This document shows positions 8,538-19,200 of a stretch of DNA of 64,000 bases, piece after piece. A program made the translations under genes and the position numbers. Source of the stretch: Cyclobacteriaceae bacterium (GTDB lineage: Bacteria > Bacteroidota > Bacteroidia > Cytophagales > Cyclobacteriaceae); assembly GCA_012033595.1 (NCBI GenBank), contig JAAUQL010000007.1:7501-71500 (forward strand), read 5' to 3'. How positions within the stretch are numbered: the first letter of the stretch is position 1; each line of letters begins with the position of its first letter. Below the pieces are notes generated by a model. That model was not told the origin of the DNA, did not search any database, and was given only the letters and a program-made list of their open reading frames with translations.

Positions 8538-9797
8538 ATGAATTTCAAATCTAATTTGTTCATAATATCAGCATTTTTTATTTCCACCCTGGCCTATACA
8601 CAGCAAATTGAAACGGCCACCATCACCCTGGAAGCGGGAGCCTATGATCGGGAAAATACCCTGGTAAGTGTTTCTCTCCATGGAGTCGGGCTGGATTTGG
8701 CCAACAGTGAGTTGAAGCTTATCGATGCTCGTTCGGGACGGGCAATAGACATCCAGTTGCACATGGAAAACGACCCTAAACTCTACTGGAAAATAAATGA
8801 ACAGCTCGATGCCGGTACAAGCAGAAAATATACACTATTGAAAGTGCCAGGTAATGGTATTTTGCCTGAAAAGGCCATAGACGTGCGGGCTGAAGATGGT
8901 ACACTCACCGTGAAAGCTGCCGGTAAAAACGTGCTCCGCTACTATTTTGTGGCTCCGCCACTTCCTCCAGGCGTATCAGAAATTTATACTCGGGCAGGAT
9001 TTATTCATCCACTGTGGTCGCCAGCCGGTGAAGTGCTCACACGTATTCATCCCCCGGATCACTACCACCATGTGGGTATTTGGAATCCATGGACGCATAC
9101 CGCATTTAAAGGGAAAGAGGTTGACTTTTGGAACCTTGCATCTGGCCAGGGTACAGTGAAACCGGTAACCATCACCTCCACCATATCCAGCAATCTGTTC
9201 GGCGGTTTTAGCGTGGTGCACGACCATATCGACCTGAATGGCCTGTCGCCTCAGGGATTTGAGGTCGCTCTCAAAGAGCTTTGGAAGGTGAGGGTATGGA
9301 GCGTAAATGAACATGCCTGGATTGTTGACTTTATTTCTACCCTGAACTGTGCAACAGACAGCGCCCTTACGATAAAGGAATATCGCTATGAGGGCTTTGG
9401 ATTTAGGGCCACCGAAAAGTGGGACGATGAAACAGCGACCCTATTGACCTCAGAAGGAAAGAACAAAACCGATGGCAACGGCACACGGGCGCGCTGGTGC
9501 GATATAAACGGGGTATCTTCCGGCGGATCCGCAGGTGTGTTATTCATCACGCATCCTACCAACTACAACTATCCCGAGCCGATCAGGATATGGCCAACCG
9601 GAACCAACGAAGGCAAAGAAAATGTATTTTTCAACTTCAATCCCACAATGGATCGTGACTGGACATTGCTGCCCGGCAAAGATTATCAACTGCGTTACCG
9701 CATGTACGTTTACGATGGCAAAATTAACGCGGCTACGGCCGATAAAATCTGGCAGGATTTTGCCTTTCCGCCACATGTGAGCATAGAAGTGAAATAA
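8538..9797 (+). CDS. secreted DUF6807/PmoA-family protein
   Basis: A 419-residue protein with an N-terminal signal peptide (hydrophobic residues 7-20, cleavage near AYTQQ). The rest matches the DUF6807 family, often labelled PmoA in Bacteroidota by an old name unrelated to demonstrated methane oxidation. Typical stretches are IYTRAGFIHPLWSPAGEVLT, the His-rich DHYHHVGIWNPWTH, and FISTLNCATDSALTIKE. The clustered histidines may bind a metal or ligand. It lies 28 bp before a Gfo/Idh/MocA oxidoreductase gene, a pairing common in saccharide-using gene sets, so a role in sugar processing outside the cytoplasm is an inference. The true substrate is unknown. Confidence 0.8.
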   Translation: MNFKSNLFIISAFFISTLAYTQQIETATITLEAGAYDRENTLVSVSLHGVGLDLANSELKLIDARSGRAIDIQLHMENDPKLYWKINEQLDAGTSRKYTLLKVPGNGILPEKAIDVRAEDGTLTVKAAGKNVLRYYFVAPPLPPGVSEIYTRAGFIHPLWSPAGEVLTRIHPPDHYHHVGIWNPWTHTAFKGKEVDFWNLASGQGTVKPVTITSTISSNLFGGFSVVHDHIDLNGLSPQGFEVALKELWKVRVWSVNEHAWIVDFISTLNCATDSALTIKEYRYEGFGFRATEKWDDETATLLTSEGKNKTDGNGTRARWCDINGVSSGGSAGVLFITHPTNYNYPEPIRIWPTGTNEGKENVFFNFNPTMDRDWTLLPGKDYQLRYRMYVYDGKINAATADKIWQDFAFPPHVSIEVK

Positions 9798-9825
9798 AAT
9801 CGATAGCATATAAACCCAACATAAA

Positions 9826-11205
9826 ATGAAAACGCGAAGGAAATTTATAAAATCATCCCTTTTGGGGGCGTCGGCAGCTTTTGTCGTTCCCACGATCATT
9901 CCCTCATCGGTTTTAGGCAAAAATGCGCCAAGCAACAAAATCAATGTCGGGCAAATAGGTTGCGGCCGAATAGCCCGGGATCACGATTTGCCTGGCACCA
10001 TGCAACACAATGCTTGCGTCGTTACAGCGGTATCTGACCTGGATAGCAACAGGATGAAGGACGGAAAAATACTCGTGGAAGAATTTTATAATAAAAAAAC
10101 CGGAAGCTCCAATGCGGTCGAAATAAAAATGTACGCCGACTACAAAGAAATGCTGCTGCAAAAAGACATTGATGCAGTGATCATCAGCACGCCCGATCAC
10201 TGGCACGCACAGCCAGCAATGGAGGCTGCTCTGGCCGGCAAGGACATTTACCTTCAAAAACCCACCTCCCTCACCATTGCCGAAGGCAGGGCACTCAGCG
10301 ATCTGGTACACAAGCAGGGAGTCATTTTGCAGGTTGGCACGCAACAGCGGTCATCGCCCCAATTTCGCATAGCAGCAGAATTGGTACGGAACGGAAGGAT
10401 AGGTAAAATCCACACAGTAAAAATTGGTCTGCCGGGTGATCCATCAGGACCTGAAGCTGCTGAAATGCCCGTACCAAAAAGCCTAAATTACGAGATGTGG
10501 CTGGGATCTACGCCAGAAGTGCCCTATACCGAAATAGGGGTTCATCCACAAAAAGGCTACGACAGACCAGGATGGCTGAGGTTGGAACAGTATGGTGCCG
10601 GTATGATCACGGGCTGGGGGCAGCACCACTACGACTCCGCAGCCTGGGGAATGGATACAGAATATACAGGGCCAATCGCGGTAGAGGCTGTAGCCCAATT
10701 TCCAAAAAGCGGCCTATGGAATGTGCATGGGGATTTTATGGTGAAGCAGGAATATGCCAACGGCATCACGGTGTATACCAGTGGAGGCTATCCCAATGGC
10801 ATCCGCTACGAAGGAACAGAAGGTTGGATCTTTGTGTCGAGGGGTGATTATGTAGCTTCGGCAAGTGATCCGGTCGATCAGGCAAATAGTGCCAAAGCAC
10901 TGGATGCCAGCGATCCTGCCATTCTGAAATCTGTGATTAAACCAGAAGAAATCCATTTATATAATAGTGATGAGCATCATGGCAACTGGCTAGACTGCAT
11001 TACAACCAGAAAACAACCCATATCGCCTGTGGAGATAGGCCATCGCGCTTGTACCGTATGTCTCATCAGTCATATCGCCATGAAGGTGCCCGGCGTTTTG
11101 CAATGGAGCCCGGAAAAGGAGCGTTTCATTGATAGTGACCTGGCCAACTCCATGTTGTCGAGACCGCAGCGCTATCCGTATGGGACTAACTACGTAAGGG
11201 CATAG
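9826..11205 (+). CDS. Tat-exported Gfo/Idh/MocA-family oxidoreductase
   Basis: A 459-residue NAD(P)-dependent sugar or inositol dehydrogenase-like protein. The N-terminus carries a twin-arginine signal (TRRKFIKSS, then a hydrophobic stretch), so it is exported folded, probably with cofactor bound. The Rossmann motif VGQIGCGRIARDHD follows at about residues 40-54. The EKP-like motif is YLQKPTS, which keeps the catalytic-region Lys. HHYDSAAWGMD lies in the C-terminal domain. It probably shares a transcript with the upstream DUF6807 gene. The substrate cannot be named. Confidence 0.88.
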   Translation: MKTRRKFIKSSLLGASAAFVVPTIIPSSVLGKNAPSNKINVGQIGCGRIARDHDLPGTMQHNACVVTAVSDLDSNRMKDGKILVEEFYNKKTGSSNAVEIKMYADYKEMLLQKDIDAVIISTPDHWHAQPAMEAALAGKDIYLQKPTSLTIAEGRALSDLVHKQGVILQVGTQQRSSPQFRIAAELVRNGRIGKIHTVKIGLPGDPSGPEAAEMPVPKSLNYEMWLGSTPEVPYTEIGVHPQKGYDRPGWLRLEQYGAGMITGWGQHHYDSAAWGMDTEYTGPIAVEAVAQFPKSGLWNVHGDFMVKQEYANGITVYTSGGYPNGIRYEGTEGWIFVSRGDYVASASDPVDQANSAKALDASDPAILKSVIKPEEIHLYNSDEHHGNWLDCITTRKQPISPVEIGHRACTVCLISHIAMKVPGVLQWSPEKERFIDSDLANSMLSRPQRYPYGTNYVRA

Positions 11206-11314
11206 CGTTCGATAATTGCTCGCGTAAATCATATACCCACGATTGACAATTTGCCTTGGTTCTGTTTTGAATATTACCTTATAGAAGGTATTATCGCAAA
11301 AATTTTTTATCCCT

Positions 11315-11689
11315 ATGAGGAAAATATCTATAAGCTGCGGCATGGTCACTTTTGAAGCCGAACTTCTTGATACGATGACCACCCGTTTGATGCTCGCGGC
11401 CATGCCACTCGGGGGAGAAGCCAATTTTTGGGGAGATGAAATTTACTTCCCGGTTGGTTTTACTGCCGAAGTTGAGGAAAATGCCAAGGAAGAAGTGGAG
11501 CTGGGAACCATCGGTTATTGGCCACCCAGCAAGGCATTTTGTATGTTTTTTGGCCCTACGCCTGCCAGTACCAGTACAAAACCTCGTGGCTATAGTGCCG
11601 TGAATATTTGTGGCCAAATATTGGGCGATTTCTCAAAATGGCGTACCATTTCGCCTGGCGACAAAATAAAAGTGAACATATTGGAATAA
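11315..11689 (+). CDS. cyclophilin-like fold protein (TM1367 family)
   Basis: A 124-residue protein resembling the DUF369/TM1367 family, which has a cyclophilin-like beta barrel but is not known to be a proline isomerase. Landmarks are GGEANFWGDEIYFPV, the GTIGYWPPSKAFCMFFGPTP stretch and a C-terminal VNICGQILGD segment. It is cytosolic with no signal peptide. The gene stands alone, convergent with the fructosamine-kinase gene. Its function is unknown. Confidence 0.75.
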   Translation: MRKISISCGMVTFEAELLDTMTTRLMLAAMPLGGEANFWGDEIYFPVGFTAEVEENAKEEVELGTIGYWPPSKAFCMFFGPTPASTSTKPRGYSAVNICGQILGDFSKWRTISPGDKIKVNILE

Positions 11690-11728
11690 GACAATTTGTT
11701 TTAACTCATCGGGGCTTTAGCCTGCATA

Positions 11729-12616
11729 TCAATCCACATATTTTTGCAAAACCGGTTCCACACCACTCAGATATGAGGTGCCAAACAGATTGACATGTAC
11801 CATGTGCGGATAAATGTTGTATATGGGAACGCGCTGATCAAAACCTGTCTCAAGCGGGTATGCTTGCTGATATGATTCATAAAATTCGATTGCAAACCCA
11901 CCAAACATCCGTGTGAAAGCCAGTTCAATTTCGCGGTGTCCATAGTACACTGCCGGGTCGATGAGGCACACCTGTCCATTGCCACCGGTCATTACGTTGC
12001 CGCTCCATAGGTCGCCATGCAGCAGTGCAGGCTGCTCAAGGGGCAGCAAGTCAGCAAGATGATCGTACAAACTCCGATACCGGTCGATAAATCTATGACT
12101 CACCAGCCCGTTTTCTATGGCAAGCCTGAGTTGGGGTTCAAGCCTGTTATTGATAAAGAAAGAAACCCAGTTGGTGTCAGGGGTGTTGGATTGCGGCAGT
12201 TTTCCGATATAGTTGTCATGATTGAGGCCAAATTGCGGCTGAGCATGCTGACGGTGCAGGCTGGCCAGTGCCGAGCCAAAATCCTCCCAATAATTATTTT
12301 TCTTTTTCCCAGCTTCTATATACTCAAGCACCAGATAGTGTTTTCCGTCCATAAGACCATAGGCCAGCACCTCGGGGATGTTCATACATTTGGCCTGCTT
12401 TAGCAAGGTTAGACCTGCAGCCTCTTTTTCAAACATATCGCCCGCAATACCACTTTGCCATTTGATGAAATAGTCTCCTTCATTGGTCTTTACCTGTAAG
12501 GCATTGTTGATACACCCCCCTGATCTGAACACAGCATCGCGCACCGCAACAGGCCTGCCCAGGGTTTCAAATAGCACCTTTTCAAAAAACACATGGCCTC
12601 CTGGCTGTTTCATCAC
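11729..12616 (-). CDS. fructosamine kinase family protein
   Basis: A 295-residue aminoglycoside-phosphotransferase-fold kinase. Family members phosphorylate ketosamines (fructosamine or ribulosamine) on glycated proteins so that the sugar falls off. The N-lobe has GGCINNALQV and the ATP-binding FIKWQ. The catalytic loop is LLHGDLWSGNVM, and the metal-binding Asp is in LIDPAVYYGHREIELAFTRMFGGF. The length is normal. Its start overlaps the stop of the upstream phosphatase gene by 4 bp (ATGA), as in many genomes where the two are paired for deglycation. Confidence 0.9.
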   Translation of the reverse strand: MMKQPGGHVFFEKVLFETLGRPVAVRDAVFRSGGCINNALQVKTNEGDYFIKWQSGIAGDMFEKEAAGLTLLKQAKCMNIPEVLAYGLMDGKHYLVLEYIEAGKKKNNYWEDFGSALASLHRQHAQPQFGLNHDNYIGKLPQSNTPDTNWVSFFINNRLEPQLRLAIENGLVSHRFIDRYRSLYDHLADLLPLEQPALLHGDLWSGNVMTGGNGQVCLIDPAVYYGHREIELAFTRMFGGFAIEFYESYQQAYPLETGFDQRVPIYNIYPHMVHVNLFGTSYLSGVEPVLQKYVD

Positions 12617-13101
12617 TTCAGGTCGTGTTGTTTTACAATTTCATCTAATAGCTTGCGACAACTGCGATCAAGCATCTGATACACCTTATCAAAACCATCA
12701 TCACCTCCATAATAGGGGTCGGGAACATCGAGACCTTTACCCACCTCATCAAAATCGCGCATCAGCAATAGCTTCGCCTTAGCAGTGCCACCGGTGGCTC
12801 GCAGATTTTGGAGATGGTTGAAATTGCTCTTGTCCATGGCTATGATATAATCATACGTTTCAAAGTCTTCACTAATCGCTTTTCGTCCGAGGCTGTCGAG
12901 CACAATTCCATGGTTCCGGGCCACAGTTACCGATCGTGGATCGGGTGGTTCGCCAAGGTGCCAGCCCGAGGTTCCAGCAGATTTTACAATGATTTTTTCC
13001 TGCAAACCACGTTGCGTTACAATGTGCTTAAATACACCTTCTGCGAGCGGGGAGCGGCAAATGTTGCCTAAGCAAACAAATAATACTTTGACCATAGTCA
13101 T
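12613..13101 (-). CDS. low-molecular-weight protein tyrosine phosphatase
   Basis: A 162-residue phosphatase with the P-loop CLGNICRS (nucleophile Cys10, Arg16) near the N-terminus and the general acid Asp128 in VPDPYYGG. Members remove phosphate from tyrosine or from small sugar phosphates. It is first in a two-gene operon with the fructosamine kinase, so it may act on phosphorylated glycation products. Met3 is an alternative start. The AT-rich 150 bp upstream contains no clear -33/-7 pair. Confidence 0.93.
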   Translation of the reverse strand: MTMVKVLFVCLGNICRSPLAEGVFKHIVTQRGLQEKIIVKSAGTSGWHLGEPPDPRSVTVARNHGIVLDSLGRKAISEDFETYDYIIAMDKSNFNHLQNLRATGGTAKAKLLLMRDFDEVGKGLDVPDPYYGGDDGFDKVYQMLDRSCRKLLDEIVKQHDLK

Positions 13102-13254
13102 TAATAAATATGAATATTCCTATAAATAAATTAATTATTTGAATATATTACACTTTTATATTAAAAAAGTTATATACGGTGGTTACTAAAATATATGTAA
13201 TGGTATAAAAAATTACATAACACAAATTTATTCATACACCTGTTTAACATTTAG

Positions 13255-13286
13255 GTAAAGGCTCCAATCGGAGCCTTTACTTTTTT
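13255..13286 (+). terminator. orphan intrinsic terminator on the plus strand
   Basis: A perfect 11-bp stem GTAAAGGCTCC/GGAGCCTTTAC (13255-13265 with 13270-13280) has an AATC loop and T6 after it on the plus strand. Both neighbouring genes are on the minus strand and no plus-strand gene precedes it for 1.5 kb. It may serve the minus strand from the AddB side, though that side has no U-tract, or end an unseen small RNA in the AT-rich 13102-13254. Confidence 0.6.
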
Positions 13287-13369
13287 ACAGAGCCGAAGCC
13301 TATATCGGTCAGGCGCTGGCGAGTTGTTGATGCATATATCATCACTTTTTATGCTTCCCACCATGCCCT

Positions 13370-16234
13370 TCACCGGTTACAGATGCCCGCATATGGGCAA
13401 TAGCTACATTTCCTGAGGTCTTCGGTTTGAGAAAATGGAACCGAAGGATCAAGGATTTCCTGAAGCAGGTCTTTCAGCTCACCTCTGAACTCTTCCAGAT
13501 GTACACGTACATCATCCACTTCGTGGGTCATCCTTCCTTCCTTTTTTACAATCAAAGGGGAAAAGCCTTCTTTGAACAATTCCCTAACGGCAAAAAGCGC
13601 AGCTTGTACCGGCAGATCGGGTCGGCCCATCGGCGACTCCAAATATAACAAAGCGTAAAAAAAAGTTTGAAATATTGCCTTGTTCCTGGATTTATTCTCC
13701 CGGTCAAACAGGCCGCTGATGTCTGCGAAGCTATTGTTGTCTTGTCCGGTTTTGTAGTCTGTGATTCGCACTATGCCATCTTTGCTTTCTATACGGTCTA
13801 TTACGCCTTTCATGCCAGCCTTAGCACTTTTGCCTTCTATTTGTATTTCAATATCGAGCACATAGCCTTTGCGTTGATCGGCCTCCAGACCCAAAATCTC
13901 AAACGGCGCACGCCTGGCATCATATTCCAGTACTTTCAGTATCATTTTCCCAATGATCTCCCTGGCCAGGATATTCTGCCCCTCGAAGACATAGGAGGCC
14001 ACATCAGATCCGAACTGTGTGGCGAAGGCGCTGGTAATTTCGTCATCTATCCTTTTTTTCAACTTAGCGAAATCGCCGGGGTTGACCGTACGATACCCTT
14101 CGCGATCGAAGGGCAGATACAGCTGCTCCAATACCTTGTGCAAAATATTGCCAAATACCATGGCATCTACCTCTTCAGCTACTTCTTCGGGCTCCGACAG
14201 CTCCAACACATATTTAAAATAAAACCGTAAGCGACAGTCGAGGTAAGCGCTCAATGCAGTGGGGGTAAATCTTTTCAGAAATCCTTTCACGGAAGTGAAA
14301 CGGTACAGACTTTCCATAATGCGGTCGTTTTTGTATACCGTGATGTGGTGCGGATCTTCTATGCTTACCTCCGTGGCTATGGTACCAAAACTGATTGGTA
14401 TGCTCGTCTCGTGTTGCAACTGGCGTACAAAGCGGCTCACCTCTCCAGACTTGCCGGTCTCTTCGGTAGCATTGTAAATGAGATAGATATTGTGGGCGCG
14501 CTGCACCAGGCGGTAAAACAAATAAGCATACATCGAATCTTGATGATCGGCTACCGGCAGGCCAAAGACCTTGCGAATACTGTATGGAATAAAAGAGCTA
14601 TTCTTGGCCGCAGGAGGCACCATACGCTCGTTCATGGACAGCATAATGACGGTATCAAAATCGATATTGCGGGTTTCGAGCATGCCCATCACCTGCAAGC
14701 CCAGCAAGGGCTCACCCTCAAAAGGCATACGTTCATTTTGCGCCATCTGCCTGAATAGCTTCTGAAAAGCCGAGGTGGCGATATGTAACTGATGCAATGC
14801 CACAAATTCATTGAGCCGGTTGAGGAGCAGATAAAATCTGTAGTAAAATTCCTTTTCGAACTCATCTTCATTTTCGGCAGCTAGAAATCGCACCAACTCC
14901 AGTAAATACGCCGGAAGCCCGGGACTGGGATCAGTAAAAATCCGTCCAAGCAAGGCATGCTCCATTTGCAACTTATGCTTAGGCACCCAAATGGTGTTTT
15001 GCTGAAGGATGTCTCCGGCGATTTTTTCAATTTCCCCGTCGCTCCGCTGACCCAGCAAAGGGTGCCTGAGGATGGTAAGTACAGCCCGGAAATGATATGC
15101 GCTTTTGTTTTCTGACCGTAAATGCAGCTCGATGATCGCATCTACAAAACTATATACCAGGGACGAAGTCAGCGGATAACCCATGGTGATATTGAGTCTT
15201 TGAACCTGGCCGGGCAAGGCATGGAGCAGGGGGAGAAGCAGCGTGTTGTTGGGCAAAATCACTGCGGTTTCTTCATTGAGCTTAATATTTTTTGAAGTGA
15301 GCAGGCTGGTCACTTGCTGTGCCTGACCCACTTCAGATGCCACACTCAGCACTTCTATTTTTTTATCCGCTTTCGCGAAAGCGTTGCCATAGCTGGCCTT
15401 AAAGCTCTCCTTCAAAATCGGATTGCCGTATTTCATTTCGCGCAGATAGTTACCGGCCTCTTGTTTGCGATCATTGAGGTAGTAATCATCGGCATCCCAG
15501 TGCACTTCTGCGACACCCTCACCTACAAACCAGGAAACAATCCTTTCTTCGCTTGCAGACAGGGCATTGAACCCTGCAAAAACCACCCTGGAACCATCTA
15601 TTGTTTTTGATTCTCTCAATTCGGCGAGGCTGGATTTTTCGAGCATTTCAGCTACCTGCCGGTATATCATGCCATTGTACCCGATGCCCTTTTGCTGCAG
15701 CGTGGTTTTGAAGTCGATATATGTCTGATGCAAATTGTCCCAAACACCCAGGAAGCCCTTTTGATGCGATGATAGTTTGTCGCCAAAAGATGCCCAAAAT
15801 TCGGTGATCAGCTTAAGCTGGTCTTCCTTCAAAAAATCCAGACTATTTTCCATTTGCTTCACATGCATCAGATTTTTGAACAGCAAAGCGGCATCGACCA
15901 TAAAGCTGTCCAGTTCATCGAAATCCTGCAAAAGGATATTGCCCCAAAAATAAAAGCGGTCAAAACCTTCATCGGAATGGTTATGCCTGACAAAGACCTG
16001 GTATAGCTCAAAGATCAATTCCAGTTTATCTGCCGTTTGGAGCGGCGACAAGTTTTTGATAAAATCTTCAATACTGATGATCTGGGGAGACCAAAGCGGA
16101 CGGTCGATTTTGGCGGACAAATATTTTCTGAAAAATAAACCTGCCCTGCGGTTTGGAAAGACGATGGTCAATTGGTCGGTGGCATGTCCGTATTTTTTGA
16201 GGACCAACTCCACTATTTCTTCTAAAAATTTCAT
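13370..16234 (-). CDS. AddB-like exonuclease subunit with PD-(D/E)XK nuclease and Fe-S cluster
   Basis: A 954-residue partner of the AddA-type helicase encoded immediately upstream, for double-strand break end processing. The N-terminal part is helicase-like but degenerate (IVFPNRRAGLFFRKYLS in place of a Walker A). The C-terminal nuclease has GVIDRIESKDGIVRITDYKTG, with the catalytic Asp and Lys. An iron-sulfur staple is visible: a Cys in SAYLDCRLRFYFKYVLEL before the nuclease, and Cys943-x2-Cys946-x5-Cys952 at the extreme C-terminus, the same spacing as AddB. The start directly abuts the stop of the helicase gene (16234/16235). Confidence 0.88.
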   Translation of the reverse strand: MKFLEEIVELVLKKYGHATDQLTIVFPNRRAGLFFRKYLSAKIDRPLWSPQIISIEDFIKNLSPLQTADKLELIFELYQVFVRHNHSDEGFDRFYFWGNILLQDFDELDSFMVDAALLFKNLMHVKQMENSLDFLKEDQLKLITEFWASFGDKLSSHQKGFLGVWDNLHQTYIDFKTTLQQKGIGYNGMIYRQVAEMLEKSSLAELRESKTIDGSRVVFAGFNALSASEERIVSWFVGEGVAEVHWDADDYYLNDRKQEAGNYLREMKYGNPILKESFKASYGNAFAKADKKIEVLSVASEVGQAQQVTSLLTSKNIKLNEETAVILPNNTLLLPLLHALPGQVQRLNITMGYPLTSSLVYSFVDAIIELHLRSENKSAYHFRAVLTILRHPLLGQRSDGEIEKIAGDILQQNTIWVPKHKLQMEHALLGRIFTDPSPGLPAYLLELVRFLAAENEDEFEKEFYYRFYLLLNRLNEFVALHQLHIATSAFQKLFRQMAQNERMPFEGEPLLGLQVMGMLETRNIDFDTVIMLSMNERMVPPAAKNSSFIPYSIRKVFGLPVADHQDSMYAYLFYRLVQRAHNIYLIYNATEETGKSGEVSRFVRQLQHETSIPISFGTIATEVSIEDPHHITVYKNDRIMESLYRFTSVKGFLKRFTPTALSAYLDCRLRFYFKYVLELSEPEEVAEEVDAMVFGNILHKVLEQLYLPFDREGYRTVNPGDFAKLKKRIDDEITSAFATQFGSDVASYVFEGQNILAREIIGKMILKVLEYDARRAPFEILGLEADQRKGYVLDIEIQIEGKSAKAGMKGVIDRIESKDGIVRITDYKTGQDNNSFADISGLFDRENKSRNKAIFQTFFYALLYLESPMGRPDLPVQAALFAVRELFKEGFSPLIVKKEGRMTHEVDDVRVHLEEFRGELKDLLQEILDPSVPFSQTEDLRKCSYCPYAGICNR

Positions 16235-19200
16235 TTAGGCCAGCTTGGTTACGGTATTGGTTGCCAAATACAAAATATAGGCTTCGGTATGGAGGTAGCC
16301 CATTTGCACCAGCAGGTCTTTGTATTGTAGCACCTGCACTTTGTCAGCAGGCTTTTCAGAGCCTGTTTTAAAATCGATCACAATGGCATGCTGCCCATCT
16401 ATGAGCACACGATCTGGCCGATGGTGTTTACCGGATCGGGTCACGATAGGTGCTTCGGTTTTCACCTGCCAGGTGGTATTGAACCATTCGCGAACTTGTT
16501 GGTTGGAAAACACCCAATGCAACTGCTCCGTGAGGGTCTGCCTGTCTTCCGAAGACAGTCGCCCCTCGATATGGTATTTGGTGATGAGCTGGCCGGCTTC
16601 CCCTTCGCTGTGGATGCTGGCCAGAATTTCGTGAAGCAATAGACCATAATTGATTTTAGCTTTTATTTCTGCGCCACCTTCACCAAAAAACATCTGCCCT
16701 CTTTTGCGCACAGCAATTTTTTGCTGCCAGTTGGCAGAGTGATATCGCAAAGCTGCGTGACCGGAGGCTTCCTCCTTTTGTGTGGGCTTCATCATAGGCA
16801 GCGCTCCGATCCGGTATTGGATATGATCCTCGTCTACTTCGGTGGCTATATCCATGGTGCTGACCACCTGGCCAGACTGCCATTTTCCATCGCAAATGCC
16901 ACCAGGTCTCCGGCGGTGCCTGGTTCCCTGGCCGGAGGGGGGCAATTGACCATCAGATAATTTTCGGCTCGGGTCAGGGCCACATAGAGCAGGTTGAGGT
17001 TGTCGATGTATGCCCTGATTTTCTCCTCGAAATATTCGAGGGCAAAGTAACTCTCTGCCAGTTTTTTATTGTACTTCATGGGCAGCCAGCCCATTTGGTC
17101 AAAGGGGCTTATGGTAGTTTTGCACCACAAAATATTGTCTTTGGCCGCATCATGGTCTAGTTTCCAATCGCAAAACGGAAGCAACACTGCTTTAAATTCC
17201 AATCCCTTAGATTTATGAATGGTCATCACGCGTATTGCATTGATGCTGTCGGGCATTTGTATCGATTTGCGGCAGCCTTTATCAGTCCACCATTCCAAAA
17301 ATCGGCTACATCCTTGCTTTCGTTGGCAAAATATTCAAGCACTACATCCTGAAAAGCCTGTAAATAGGCAGTGTGAGTTGGTTCACCCAGCCCAAATATC
17401 TGAACGATCCGTTCCACCATTTCATAGACCGGCCGACGAACCAGCAGGGGAAGTTCTGCAAGAAAATCCGCAGGCAACACCGACCCATCGAGCATAAAGT
17501 TGAGGTCGGCATGGGTAGCGCCATCGCCTGTCTGCATGGTGTGATAATAATAGGCTATTTCGCCAAAAGCAATCTTGTTTTCGGGGTTTACGGCATACCT
17601 GAGGGTGTTGATGATGAGGCGTATCGCCGGGGCATTGCCAAGAAAAAGCGATTCGTTTGATATGGCATCGTAGCAAAAGCCCGCCCTGGCCTTACTGGAT
17701 TTTTTGTACTTAAGCAGTTGTTCTATCACTTGCTTACCTTCATCACCTTTGCGCACCAATACGGCGATGTCTTGTGCCTCGAACCCTGCCTCTTGCAATG
17801 TTTCTATCTGGCCGGGTAGGGCTTCCAGGGCCGACATTTTCCAGGTCAGTTCACCTCCCGGGTCTTCTTTGGCAAATACATTTATTTCTATCGCCCCACG
17901 GAGCGGTTCAAGATGTTTGGGGGCTATTTGTTGAGCTACATCTTCGTATAGCTGTTGTACATCCATTGCCCTGGAGTTAAGCATACGTTTATCCTCTTCG
18001 GGCAGGGTGAGGCCCGCAATGCTGGTACCGAAGTCGCGACCAAGCAGTCCGGGAATGTATGCAAACAGGTCGTTATTAAATTGCACGATTTTACCATCAC
18101 TACGCCAATTGGTGTTTAAGTGCTTCTCGTTGGGAAGCCATGATTGCAGGTCGGCCTTTACCTGGTGTAGTATTAGTTTCCAGTCGCCACCACGCCAACG
18201 GTATATCGATTGTTTTCCATCGCCTACCAACAGGCTTTTATATCCCTGTGCCAGACTGTTTTCTATCAGAGGTTTAAAATTTTGCCACTGGAAATGTGAG
18301 GTATCCTGAAACTCGTCGATGAGATAGTGCTGATACCTGCTCCCGGTTTTTTCATAAATAAAAGGTGCGTCATTCTCATCGATAATTCCACGCAAAAACA
18401 CCGGTACATCAGAAATCAGCATGACGTCATGCGCTTTGCGGTAGGCTTTCAGTTTTCTAATGATTTCAGTGAAAATGCCATAGACATAGAAATTGCGCAA
18501 CACTTCCACGGCAGTGGCATATTCCTGAATGTTTTTTTCATAATATGTGACAATTTCTTGAGTATATGCCAGCATACCTGCTGCCAGGCATTGCCTGATG
18601 GCGTCCTTTTTTGTAGAGCTTTTAGTAAACCACTTGTCATGATTGCCTATGGCTTCATTTACCCTTGCTTTAGGTTCATAATCATTTCTGATCACGATAC
18701 GGTCGAAATATCCCGCAGGACCTTTTGTACCGAATGCAAAGTCCTCGACCTCCAATCCTTGCACTCGCATGAGACCGGAGGCCTTTTGGGCCAGCGATTT
18801 GATATGCGATTCGAAGCCGGTTTTGATTTGGGTAACTGTAGCCAGAAATTTTTTGAAATCCTGACGGCCAATTTTTTGCAGGTCTTTTTCCACCTCACGA
18901 AATGACTCCTTAAAGACTTCATTGCTCAGCGACTCGATTTGCGGCCTTATGTTCCAGGACTTGTTGTTATCGACCCGTGTAAAAGAAAATTCCACCAGCC
19001 ACCCTGCCAGTTCGGCATCATTGCCGAGCTCGTCCATGATCTGGTCAATCAGTTCTTTTTTAATCATGTCCTGGTCTAGCTCCACCTTGTAGTTACCCAA
19101 TAGCCCCAGTTCTTTGGCGAAAGATTTCACCACTTTTTGGAAGAAAGCATCGATGGTGCTCACCGAAAACTGGGCGTATTGATGGAGGATTTTACTGACC

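Noticed and set aside
13667-14230. 187-codon plus-strand ORF opposite the AddB-like gene
   Set aside because: The minus strand carries the Fe-S nuclease motifs; this ORF has no domain and no start context.
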